Origin: Euperipatoides rowelli
Lineage: Eukaryota > Onychophora > Udeonychophora > Euonychophora > Peripatopsidae
Assembly: GCA_003024985.2 (NCBI GenBank)
Contig: PXIH01S0049410.1
DNA: 10,685 nucleotides
Strand: one strand, 5' to 3'
The notes under the pieces are model-generated. The model made no database searches, was not told where the DNA came from, and worked only from the letters and a program-made list of their open reading frames with translations. Shown here one piece after another: positions 1-7,363 of the stretch. How positions within the stretch are numbered: position 1 is the first letter of the stretch; every line of letters begins with the position of its first letter. The position numbers and the translations under genes were made by a program.

Positions 1-49
1 ATGTGTGTGTGTTTCTCAGAAGATGAAACCATATAAAGGGGGGCCTGAG

Positions 50-374
50 TTAAAAAGTTTGAGCACCTCTGACCTAGATAATATGAAACATTAATTTTAC
101 ATTTAAAATAGAATGAAGAAATCCTGGATGTAAAATCTAGTTTATTGCTGGAAAAAAGGCATAAAAATAAATGCAATGAAACTGACAAAAGTTTTATTGT
201 TAAAGGATAAAAGAATATTGCAAGATATTAAAAGTGAAGCAAAGCACAGACAAATAAATGCTCAAAGATTTGATCAAGGGTAAGTTTACCAATTATAAAA
301 GTGATTATTACAAAAATGTTAAATGTTTCTGTTGTAGGGGATAAGAGCATAACTAAAGAAATTGTCCAAGTTTT
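50..374 (+). pseudogene. copia gag remnant with CCHC zinc knuckle
   Basis: Gag forms the virus-like particle of the retrotransposon and binds its RNA. In frame 1, codons 115-162 resemble the end of the copia gag (UBN2-type) domain: a Glu-Glu-Ile-Leu start followed by a Leu-Leu-Leu-Glu-Lys-Arg run. In frame 3, codons 324-365 give the retroviral-type knuckle C-X2-C-X4-H-X4-C: Cys at 324, Cys at 333, His at 348 and Cys at 363. Stops have replaced codons inside the knuckle at 342-344 and 354-356. The four metal ligands survive while the frame does not, which is strong evidence that this was a real knuckle. The stretch before ~110 is assigned only weakly. The N-terminal part of gag is absent or lies upstream of the window. 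Confidence 0.8.
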
Positions 375-451
375 AAGATAGAAAACAAATTAAAAGTTAA
401 GAAAGCAACAAATAATGTATTAAGCATAAATACAAAGATAACTTTATAACC

Positions 452-646
452 TTGATACAATTTAAATCATCTGTGGAAATGGAAAATAAAGATAAACTAG
501 AAGTTTTAGGTAAAATTGAACTTACAATAACAGGGACAGAACATGAGATAGAGTTAGACAATTTCTTGTATGTACCCAAATTAAATGGAAGTTTAATCTC
601 AGTAAAACACATGGAACAAAAGGGACTTGTAATAATATTTTGGTGA
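452..646 (+). pseudogene. copia protease C-terminal region remnant
   Basis: This 64-codon open stretch in frame 2 resembles the part of copia polyproteins just after the protease active site. It has a Leu-Glu-Val-Leu-Gly-Lys-Ile segment, then the hallmark 'L-x-N-F-L-Y-V-P-K-L-N-G-S-L-I-S-V-K' type motif (residues ~36-52), then 'Glu-Gln-Lys-Gly-Leu' and a Phe. The catalytic Asp-Ser/Thr-Gly of the aspartic protease should lie upstream, around 380-450, but I cannot find it in any frame. The active site therefore appears lost or deleted. After the stop at 644-646 the similarity continues one frame over: Gly-Glu-Gly-Lys-Ala-Thr-Ile from 642. The 'stop' therefore results from a small indel at ~640. 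The only ATG is internal, so no genuine start is implied. Confidence 0.85.
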
Positions 647-699
647 AGGCAAAGCAACAATCAGAGAAATTGGGAGATTACTAAAAAGTATTCACAATA

Positions 700-870
700 G
701 GAACATATGATGTAAAAATTATAACAAAACTTTGCAAAAGTCTTAATGAAAAATTATGACACAGGAGATTGAGGCATTTAGGCATTTACACAGTGAAGTA
801 GTCAGGAAATTAATAAAGAGGAATAATGGAAGACTGTGAAACATGTATAAATTAAAAAAATAAAGAAACA
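700..870 (+). pseudogene. copia GAG-pre-integrase / HHCC zinc-finger remnant
   Basis: In copia elements this domain lies between protease and integrase and carries the zinc-binding HHCC module of integrase. In frame 1 there is a His-Arg-Arg-Leu-x-His-Leu-Gly motif at 760-783. The Trp codon that normally precedes it has become TGA (757-759). Further on, Asp-Cys-Glu-Thr-Cys-Ile (832-849) supplies the C-X2-C pair at 835 and 844. Several stops lie between the histidine and cysteine halves. The spacing and order match the family, so the identification is good, but the domain is non-functional. Confidence 0.85.
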
Positions 871-883
871 TAGTTTCCTAAAA

Positions 884-1460
884 AGCACAGTATGCAGATC
901 AATTGATTTATTAGAAATAATACATTCAAATGTAATGGGGCCCATCAAGCCATCTAAAGTTAGATCTAATTTGTAGCTACCTTTGTGGATATTATTTACA
1001 TTATACAAAAGTATACTTTATGAAAAAAAAAATTAGCATTAAATAAATGTTTAGAAAACCAAAAAGAGGTAGAAAGCAATTAGGCATAAATATTAAAATA
1101 TTACAAACTGATAATGGTTTAGAGAACTCAAATGAAAACTTTAATAGATACCTGAAACAACAAGGAAGTAACAGACAACTAACAGTACCACAAAACCCAC
1201 AATCACTGGAGGTGTTGAAAGGATGAATCAAACTCTAATGGATGTATCTTGGTGCCTATTAATAGTCAGGTGTACCAAAAGATTTTTGGGCAGATACATT
1301 AGACACAGCCACTTACATCAGAAACAAGTGTCCATCTACTGCTACCCAAAATATACCACTTGAAGAAATGTGATATTTTTAGGTTTTTCGTAGCCAAGTT
1401 TTGAATATTGTATGTGCACAAAGATGCTCTGACAAATTAGACCCCAAAGAAGAAGAAAAT
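884..1460 (+). pseudogene. copia integrase core (DDE) remnant
   Basis: Integrase would insert the cDNA copy of the element into the genome. In frame 2, Ile-His-Ser-Asn-Val-Met-Gly-Pro (920-943) is the first catalytic block, with the catalytic Asp changed to Asn (codon AAT, 929-931). In frame 3, Thr-Asp-Asn-Gly-x-Glu (1107-1124) keeps the second Asp (1110-1112). In frame 2, Gly-Val-Glu-Arg-Met-Asn-Gln-Thr-Leu (1211-1237) keeps the Glu (1217-1219). The gap between the second Asp and the Glu is about 35 codons, the expected DX35E spacing. Family motifs follow: Pro-Lys-Asp-Phe-Trp-Ala (1275-1292), a Thr-Ala-Thr-Tyr-Ile-Arg-Asn block, and Lys-Leu-Asp-Pro-Lys (1434-1448). Frame changes and the Asp-to-Asn substitution make it inactive. 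Confidence 0.93.
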
Positions 1461-1899
1461 ATTTATATTCCATATTTTGTGAAAGGACACAAAATATGAA
1501 ATAGAATAAGACAATGTAGCCTATGTTCTTCGGAAAGGATAACACATTTAATGAAAATGTGTTTTCATACAGTGTTTTCATACAAAATGGAAGGGAACTT
1601 ATTGCAAGAAGTCTTACATTGTGAAGCAAAAATGAATAAAGATCATACGATGCCAAACATAAACATCTTAGAATTAGAAGAAACTGACAAAAAAGAGATA
1701 TACAATTGAAATTTCAGAAATAGAAACAGTTACACAAGTGAAAGAGAATTGTCATATACCAAGACAAAATATACCCAGATGACCAGAAAGATTAGCCACA
1801 AAAAGGGAAGCATATGAAAAATGCAACAAGACTAGCAACATAGAAGAAGAGACAGGGACCAAAGACCCCAATACTTAGAAAGAAGTTTTACTATCCGAA
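1461..1899 (+). pseudogene. Integrase-RT linker region of the copia remnant
   Basis: This stretch lies between the integrase and reverse transcriptase remnants, where copia polyproteins carry a charged, poorly conserved linker. It is rich in A and in Glu/Lys codons in short open pieces, for example around 1660-1720. There is a weak trace of an Arg-Pro-Glu-Arg-Leu-Ala-type block near 1780-1800, as often seen just before the reverse transcriptase. Nothing here is strong enough for motif-level assignment. It is annotated by position and by continuity with the flanking domains. A minus-strand open frame over 1342-1656 is antisense to this carcass and is not a gene. Confidence 0.6.
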
Positions 1900-2602
1900 A
1901 ATGCAAGTGAGTGGTAATAGGCCATAAACATTGAACATATAGCCTACAAGAAAATTATACTTTGGAACTCATTCAAAGGCCTAGAGAGAGAAATATCTTA
2001 GACTCAAAGAGGAGTTTTAAAACAAAATTTGATACATCCGGCAAACTACAAAAATATAAAGCATAGTTAGTAGCAAAGGTTTTAACCAGATTCAAGGAAT
2101 AGACTTTGATTAAACATTTGCACCATTAATGAAGAAGAAAATAAAAAACACTCAGATTACTTTTATCTAAAGCATTAGAAAGAGAATGGAAAGTCAGCAC
2201 ACCTAAATAGATACTTGGATGAGAGATTTTACATGGAAAGGCCAGAAAAGAAAGAGTTTTGTGATGATGACTTTGTGTGCCTGTTATATCAAAGTTTATA
2301 TAGCCTAAAACAATTGGACCGACAAAGGAACACTAGACTTGATTATTTTTTGAAAAGTTGGGGCATAAAAAATTCCAAAGCAGACCTATGTGTATACTTC
2401 TACTCTAGGAAAGAAATGCTAATCATCATTTAAGTAGATGATTTTTTTGTAACAGCAAAAGATGACAAAACATATAAAGAATAATTCAACAAGGCAATCA
2501 ATAAAGAAATTCGGGCAAGTTAGTGACCTATTACGAATCAAAATTGAAAGAGAGAAAAACAATAAAATTAGTCTAAGCTAAGAACAATACATTCAAGAAC
2601 CC
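1900..2602 (+). pseudogene. copia reverse transcriptase (RVT_2-type) remnant
   Basis: Reverse transcriptase would copy the element RNA into cDNA. Visible blocks in order: Lys-Tyr-Lys-Ala-stop-Leu-Val-Ala-Lys (2052-2078); after a one-base frame change, Gly-Phe-Asn-Gln-Ile-Gln-Gly-Ile-Asp-Phe-Asp-stop-Thr-Phe-Ala-Pro (2078-2125), where TAA stands for the family Glu; the 'DVKTAFL' block with Asp-Val replaced by Asn-Gly (2185-2205); and a 72-codon open segment (2215-2430) with Tyr-Met-Glu-x-Pro, a Ser-Leu-Tyr-x-Leu-Lys-Gln block and an Asp-x-Cys-Val-Tyr block. The catalytic YVDD box follows, with its Tyr codon replaced by TAA (2431-2433) and Val-Asp-Asp intact (2434-2442). After another frame change, Phe-Gly-Gln ... 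Ile-Ser-Leu-Ser-stop-Glu-Gln-Tyr-Ile (2510-2596) is the palm/thumb end. Homology ends there; RNase H is missing. Confidence 0.95.
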
Positions 2603-4807
2603 CTCTGTTCCAGGTATTATTGGTTTCATTTTTAGAAAAGAATAGTACAGTGTTTTGTTATTTTTATCAATTTGTTTAGTTAGCTTTGCATGTTAGTTTT
2701 CTATTCCAAGTTACTAAAGGGTTATTGTATTAAGCCCAAAGACTCGTTATGGAGCTCTATAGGTGTATCTATCTATATTAGGAGCAACCTCTATGTTAAA
2801 GTCACTTTAAACATGTATTAAAATAATTTTAAAATAACATGTTTATGATTTTTCAAGATCTCAGATTGATATCCATAAATTTTTAGTCTTTCCAAAATAA
2901 AAAATTGTTTTAATTTTGATTGAATTATCTTAAAATAGGAATATTTATTTTCAAGCGGGACTACCTAGAATTATTAATGCTTAATTTCAATATAATTTGT
3001 TTTTATTATAATAGTAATCTAATAATTTTCTTGTAGCTTACACAGTTTTTTTATTTACTTTTTTTCATTTATTTAAATAAATTATGGTTAAGAGGTCTAA
3101 TCACAGAAGAAAAAGAAGGTACTATTTTAGTTAACTAGCCCTAATATCATTTTTATACTTATTTCCATATAACTAATATTTTAATGCATTGCTTTGTAAA
3201 GGTTAAAACTTATTTATGTTTGCATTATTTATTTATTTTTATTAGTTTTAAATTAAAATTCTATAAAAAGATTCCCTTTTAAATAAAATAAAATTAGAAT
3301 ACAAATAAAATTTCATGTTGAAAACCACACACAAAAAAAAATCCTTTGATAAAATCACTTAACATTTAACTAAGTCCATTCTAGAAGAAAAATTACCAAA
3401 TCCTTTTTAGTCTCATTCTTACAATGCAATACATTTCAACCAGACATTTTAGATAATGACATCTTAATATTTTTATTTTTAAAAAAAAAATGACATCTAA
3501 AATCCTGAATACAAGTTTTAATGTCAATTCTTACAACATCTGCTCTAATTAGGCAAACCGCCCACTCTAGAATATGTTTTATTATTGAGTTTCATTGATT
3601 TTTCATCTTGATTTAATGACTTTTAAATAAAAATAAGGACATTTGTGTCTCTACCACTTCTTTTTGTTTGACAGTATATATAATAAAAAAGCAAACAAGT
3701 CTGTATATTGGTATGGCTTGATATCAGCCACTCATCCTAGTGTAATAATGTTTGATTTACTATAAGCCTTGCTAAAGCAGATTTGATTGAAGCTGTGTTT
3801 TCTACCTATGACCTTCCTTGACATTGGAATGAATTTTTGAAAATTTAGTGTAAAATGAACTCCAAAGTTTGGTAGACAAGTATATAGCAAACCTTTGAGC
3901 TCCAATATTTCAGAAACAGCCTGAGATACATTTTTAAAACGTATTTGTAGTCATAAGGTAGGTGTTTAGTTAGTATTAAAAATTATTTTATATCCTTCCT
4001 TGTCAGCTGAAGGCGATGTCAATTATCGGTTAGTAAAATCTCACAATTTTAATAAGAGAATAATATAGAATTCTTAGCCAAGCTATAATCTCTATCCAAA
4101 TTTAAGCACCTCAAATGACATTTAATATTCTTGAAATAAAATAATACTGCTGGGCCAAAACTCTCACAAATTTAATAATTTTCTTAGAACTTTATTCCAC
4201 ACTGGAAAGCTAAGTAAATGTATTTTGATCGTTGTCAGTGTGTGTGTTGAGTGCTAGCCATGAAATAATAATCAGATATTCTGATAAAGACATATCCCAG
4301 AAGTTACGCTGCTAAGTTAGTTCAAAGTTCCACTCCATACAGTAAAAAAAATGTTTTAGACTTAATTATTTTAATTCTCGGAAGCCCACTATTTTTAGAT
4401 ATTAAAATCCTAAAATTATAATGAGTGTTTGATGCCTTGTCTTTTAGGCCCTAGGTCTGAACATGAACTTGAGTAAATTATAAGCAATTTAAATTAACCA
4501 ATTTTGTACAAATATACTCTTATTATATCAATGGTAATCTTTATTATAACAAATTCAAAAATTTTAAGGCCCACATCTGAATATAAACCAAATTCATTCA
4601 AACATGTTGCTGTTAGGGAAATCTAATACTTGATCATCTAAGGGAGAAAATGATAATATAAATACTATGTACTATTATATTAAAACCTTCAATTAAACAT
4701 TAATATTTCTTCAATTTTTCTAATATACCTTGAAGATCTAAAGCAAACTATATTCATTATGTCTTTATCTCAAAATATATACGAACTCTTAAAGCTTTTA
4801 TTGTTTC
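2603..4807. other. AT-rich non-coding stretch, no gene seen
   Basis: This stretch contains no open frame of useful length, no recognisable protein motif and no RNA gene that I can identify on either strand. It begins where copia similarity stops, so 2602/2603 approximates the truncation point of that element. It contains short A and T runs and one weak diverged pair of ~28-bp direct repeats beginning near 4442 and 4562, both around a TTTTA-GGCCC core followed by TCTGAA. It could be intergenic or intronic; the sequence does not decide. Confidence 0.6.
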
Positions 4808-4809
4808 TT

Positions 4810-4851
4810 AATAGATGCATGCTGGGTAATAATAGGTGCATGCTGGGTAAC
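4810..4851 (+). repeat. Two-copy 21-bp tandem repeat with GCATGCTGGGTAA core
   Basis: Two adjacent 21-bp units, 4810-4830 and 4831-4851, differ at only two positions: A versus G at the sixth base and T versus C at the last. Each contains TGCATGCTGGGTAA. The first unit with its upstream context recurs almost 5 kb away at 9700-9721. The core includes the palindrome GCATGC. The function is unknown. It may be the end of a dispersed repeat, or a protein-binding motif duplicated by slippage. Confidence 0.85.
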
Positions 4852-4995
4852 AAAGTATTTCCCTCATTACATTTTTTTAAAAAACATTTTAGGTAGCAGT
4901 TAACACTTTGTGTCAAATTATAGGTGAACTTATAAAGTTTGTTTCTTACCTTGCAAATTTTGTAAAATTACGACTTCAGAATATTAAAATTAGCC

Positions 4996-5030
4996 AATAT
5001 TTAAAAATTATATAATTTTTTTTAAATATT
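4996..5030. repeat. AT-rich inverted repeat (hairpin)
   Basis: AATATTTAAA at 4996-5005 is matched by its perfect reverse complement TTTAAATATT at 5021-5030. The 15-base AT-only spacer can extend the pairing with a bulge. In such AT-rich DNA this can arise by chance, so only the structure is claimed. Confidence 0.5.
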
Positions 5031-5123
5031 TCACAATATATTTCCTAACTATTTCCCCATAGGAAATACATTGCGGATTCTGAAAAATTATAATAACTGA
5101 ATTATGACTAGAAATCCATTCTT

Positions 5124-5139
5124 CAGTGCCACCTAGTGA
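5124..5139 (-). promoter_or_regulatory. CTCF-type core motif
   Basis: Read on the minus strand, 5139 to 5124 is TCACTAGGTGGCACTG. The known bilaterian CTCF core is close to CCACTAGGTGGCGCTG or CCASYAGRKGGCRS, so this differs at only a couple of tolerated positions. CTCF is an 11-zinc-finger chromatin insulator/architectural protein. Surrounding DNA is AT-rich, so the GC-rich match stands out, but one match in 10.7 kb is not proof of binding. A transposon fragment carrying the same core is an alternative. Confidence 0.45.
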
Positions 5140-5874
5140 TTAAAACTAAAATATGTGAATGAAACATTAACGGGAAAAACACGGAATAAGCAGTAGAAGA
5201 AAGCCAAAATAATTACAACACGCTTAAATAGTGGGATGCTCAAAATTGTTATGAATTAGTTACAGTACATGTGGAAATTATGGGATGCACTGCTGGAAGG
5301 TTAATAAATGTATTTAACACTAGTGTCTGATGTCATGACATTGAAGATGAGAATAATAATCACATGTTATCATGGCTGGCTCCAAAAAAATGTTAGACAA
5401 AACATGGCAAGAAATTGAATATTGCCTGGGATGTGCACTAGGCTAAGAATGACACTCATGTAGATGTATATTAGATTGGAATAAACCTGCATGAGTTTAC
5501 CTGCATTTTACAACAAACTGTTTGTGATTATCTATAACAGGTTTTGGTAATGATTTTTCTTAATGAGAACAAAAGACTTTAAGTTCTCTGATTATAAGAT
5601 AAACATTCTATCCAAGGGGTTTTAGATTGGTGTGTCAGTACACCAGTAAAATGACTATTTTTATAAGTGTCTGCCTCACAAATTAATTTGCACGGATAAC
5701 TACAAAAACAACCAATCATGTTTGACTGCATGTCACATGACTAAGTGGATTGCAGCTTGCATTTTAAATTTACAGTCCTAACCTTCACCCCAATACTAAC
5801 TGAATCTCCTACTAATTAATCAATAACAATGCCCCATTCCAGACCTAATCATAACTAATAAGTGGAATAAACAT

Positions 5875-5882
5875 GCTTGATT
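5875..5882 (+). repeat. Putative target-site duplication, left copy
   Basis: GCTTGATT immediately precedes and overlaps the start of the T tract that begins at 5881. The same eight bases recur at 6256-6263, bracketing the insert. The junction with the T run is ambiguous by a base or two. Confidence 0.6.
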
Positions 5883-6255
5883 TTTTTTTTTTTGGCTTGG
5901 ATTACGCCAACACCCGCCTGAAGGCTGAGGCAAATCGTCTTGACAAGAAACTATTTATACTATTCACACACACACAGACAATAGACACATATATATATTT
6001 ACAATATTTACACGTTATTATTTTTCTGACGATTGAACGTTCCATTCAAAGGTTCAGATGTAATTAGTTCATGTTGCTTATCTTTAGAACTTCATATCTT
6101 CAGATAGCAAAGTCCGAGAGTCGTGCCGACTGGTTAAATAGAACCCCATACTCCCTGCCATTCACAAAGGAAGACAAATGGGAGTAGTATGGAAGAGTCA
6201 GATAGTGCCAGCCGCGAACCCTGGTCACTAGCTTGGTTCTCACCAAGAATACGAA
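5883..6255 (-). mobile_element. Retroposon-like insert (SINE, truncated LINE or retrocopy) with poly(A) tail
   Basis: On the minus strand this ~373-bp segment runs from 6255 down to 5883 and ends in a tail of A residues (the T run 5881-5893 on the plus strand). Eight-base direct repeats GCTTGATT flank it. A 3' A tail plus flanking repeats is the signature of LINE-machinery retroposition. The segment is richer in G+C and CpG than its surroundings, supporting a foreign origin. Its 5' end (minus strand) forms CTTGGT-GAGA-ACCAAG, a six-pair hairpin with a GNRA-type loop (6232-6247), and there is an AGTCG/CGACT hairpin at 6119-6131. I see no open frame of note. A B-box-like GGGTTCGCGGC (6211-6221, minus) lacks a correctly spaced A box, so a tRNA-derived SINE head is not supported. 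The family is unrecognised. Confidence 0.65.
5965..5998. repeat. Microsatellites (CA)6 and (AT)5 inside the retroposon
   Basis: A (CA)6 run lies at 5965-5976 and an (AT)5 run at 5989-5998, separated by AC-rich spacer. They fall in the part of the insert near its A-tailed end, a common place for microsatellite growth in retroposons. Confidence 0.8.
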
Positions 6256-6263
6256 GCTTGATT
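6256..6263 (+). repeat. Putative target-site duplication, right copy
   Basis: GCTTGATT is identical to 5875-5882 and marks the 5' side (minus-strand sense) of the retroposon-like insert. Only eight bases match; similarity does not extend cleanly outward. Confidence 0.6.
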
Positions 6264-7144
6264 ATTTTTCTTTTTTTAATATATTTTTATATCAGCCAAA
6301 CCAATCAATCCATGCAGATAAGCTTTCTAGACAGAAACTATACCATTTTCATTAACATGGTGCTTTAATGGCTATTATTGAAATTTTTATTTTATTATCC
6401 ACGTCCTTAGCTTATTACGATGACAGATGCAGTTGACTTATAAATTTTATTCTATGCATTAGGCTAATAGACAAATGTACCCTTTTCTTCTAAGTATTAT
6501 ACATGTATGGTATGATTGGGGTAAAAATAATGAAATGTATAAGGATTGGTGTGTCAAATCAAAATAATTATTTCCATAATGTGATTTTGAAAATAAGTTT
6601 AATATACTTTTGATTGTATAAATTTATTTTTGTCTGAAAGTTCCAATGATTTGTTTTCTTTGGCTCTATGTTAAAGTTTAGTAATTAATCCATAATATTA
6701 AAACAAAGAAAGAAAAAAAATATATTAATATATTGATTAATTACAAAGACATGGTTAATTCAATCAAGAAATATCTGCACCAAATTTTCAAAGAAATTAA
6801 TATTGGAAGATTAGCAAATAATAACATGCAAATGTCACAAACTTATTTATGAATATTTTCAAATCTCAAAAATAATAATGCAATGATAAGATAGATAATA
6901 TAGGAACATCAAACTAGAAACAAAAAACAAATCATGTAACATTATGGGAGAAATGTTCACTTTTATACTTATTCTACAGGCATAGTTAATTGCTATAACT
7001 AAAGTAGTTAAGTCTATTGCAAAACTTAAAACGATAGTAAAATTGAATTTAGCCTATTGTTTATTTGTTGACATAATACACAACAGTATATCTTTTTTTT
7101 TTTTTATGACTAGCTGATATACTGGAATTTCTAAATAAANATCA
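6264..7144. other. AT-rich non-coding stretch, no gene seen
   Basis: No gene is visible. The stretch contains a 16-bp perfect AT palindrome at 6719-6734 (AATATATTAATATATT), a T run at 7092-7105, and the single ambiguous base N at 7140, just before the MITE-like element. The N may mark an assembly or polymorphism problem at the element edge. Confidence 0.55.
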
Positions 7145-7166
7145 GATTCCGTTATCTGCCCACCAA
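7145..7166 (+). repeat. Left terminal inverted repeat of the MITE
   Basis: This 22-base arm is perfectly complementary to 7364-7385. It begins GATTCCG and ends CCACCAA. Confidence 0.9.
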
Positions 7167-7363
7167 CATAATTAATGTTAAAAGTTGTGTGACAGCTAAA
7201 ACGTAGTAGCGTGTGGACTTAGTATTTTTTCTCGCCGATTTTATTATATTTTCATTACAGTTCTAACCTTACCATAACCCTGAACCCTAGGATAATCTAG
7301 AAGTGAAATAATCTTTTACTGAGTGCCGATCTAGATAATTTCAACTTACTAACGTCAGCCATA

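Larger units (their letters stand above)
50..2602 (+). mobile_element. Degenerate Ty1/copia LTR retrotransposon, internal region only
   Basis: Remnants of all major copia polyprotein parts except RNase H appear in order on the plus strand: gag C-terminal region and CCHC zinc knuckle (to ~374), protease C-terminal region (452-643), GAG-pre-integrase with HHCC zinc finger (~700-870), integrase core (~884-1460), a low-complexity linker, and reverse transcriptase (~1900-2602). Integrase preceding reverse transcriptase is the diagnostic copia order, as opposed to Gypsy or BEL. The reading frame changes at least six times and many in-frame stops are present, so it cannot make a polyprotein. No LTR, primer-binding site or polypurine tract is recognisable on either side, and recognisable sequence stops at about 2602. 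Boundaries are approximate. Class assignment is very secure; the exact clade is not. Confidence 0.95.
4852..5874. other. Non-coding stretch with isolated motifs only
   Basis: No coding sequence or RNA gene is apparent on either strand. The stretch holds the AT-rich hairpin at 4996-5030, the CTCF-like site at 5124-5139, and a small hairpin at 5628-5645 (six-base arms TGGTGT/ACACCA, six-base loop). A 13-base word beginning GATTGGTG at 5625 recurs at 6544. Base composition is somewhat less AT-biased than in 2603-4807. It ends at the flanking repeat of the retroposon-like insert. Confidence 0.55.

Noticed and set aside
397-1656. Minus-strand open frames at 397-660, 802-1008, 1001-1231 and 1342-1656
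   Set aside because: They lie antisense to recognisable copia gag, protease and integrase motifs and show no protein motif of their own; they are shadows of the plus-strand carcass.
6026-6049. Possible hammerhead ribozyme: CTGACGA followed by TTGAA/TTCAA stem
   Set aside because: The required GAAA core after stem II is absent (AAGG follows), and no flanking stems I and III with a cleavage triplet can be drawn.
5873-6067. Plus-strand 64-codon open frame starting in the T tract
   Set aside because: It begins with a poly-Phe run from the poly(T) tract, crosses microsatellites inside a minus-strand retroposon and has no recognisable domain.
6211-6255. tRNA-type RNA polymerase III promoter at the 5' end of the retroposon (minus strand)
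   Set aside because: GGGTTCGCGGC only partly fits a B box, and no A box lies at the required distance before it inside the element.
5625-6556. 13-base word beginning GATTGGTG shared by 5625-5637 and 6544-6556
   Set aside because: Similarity does not extend on either side, and a match of this length is near chance expectation for a window this size.
6719-6734. 16-bp perfect palindrome AATATATTAATATATT as a regulatory site or origin
   Set aside because: AT-only palindromes arise readily in this composition and nothing else supports a function.
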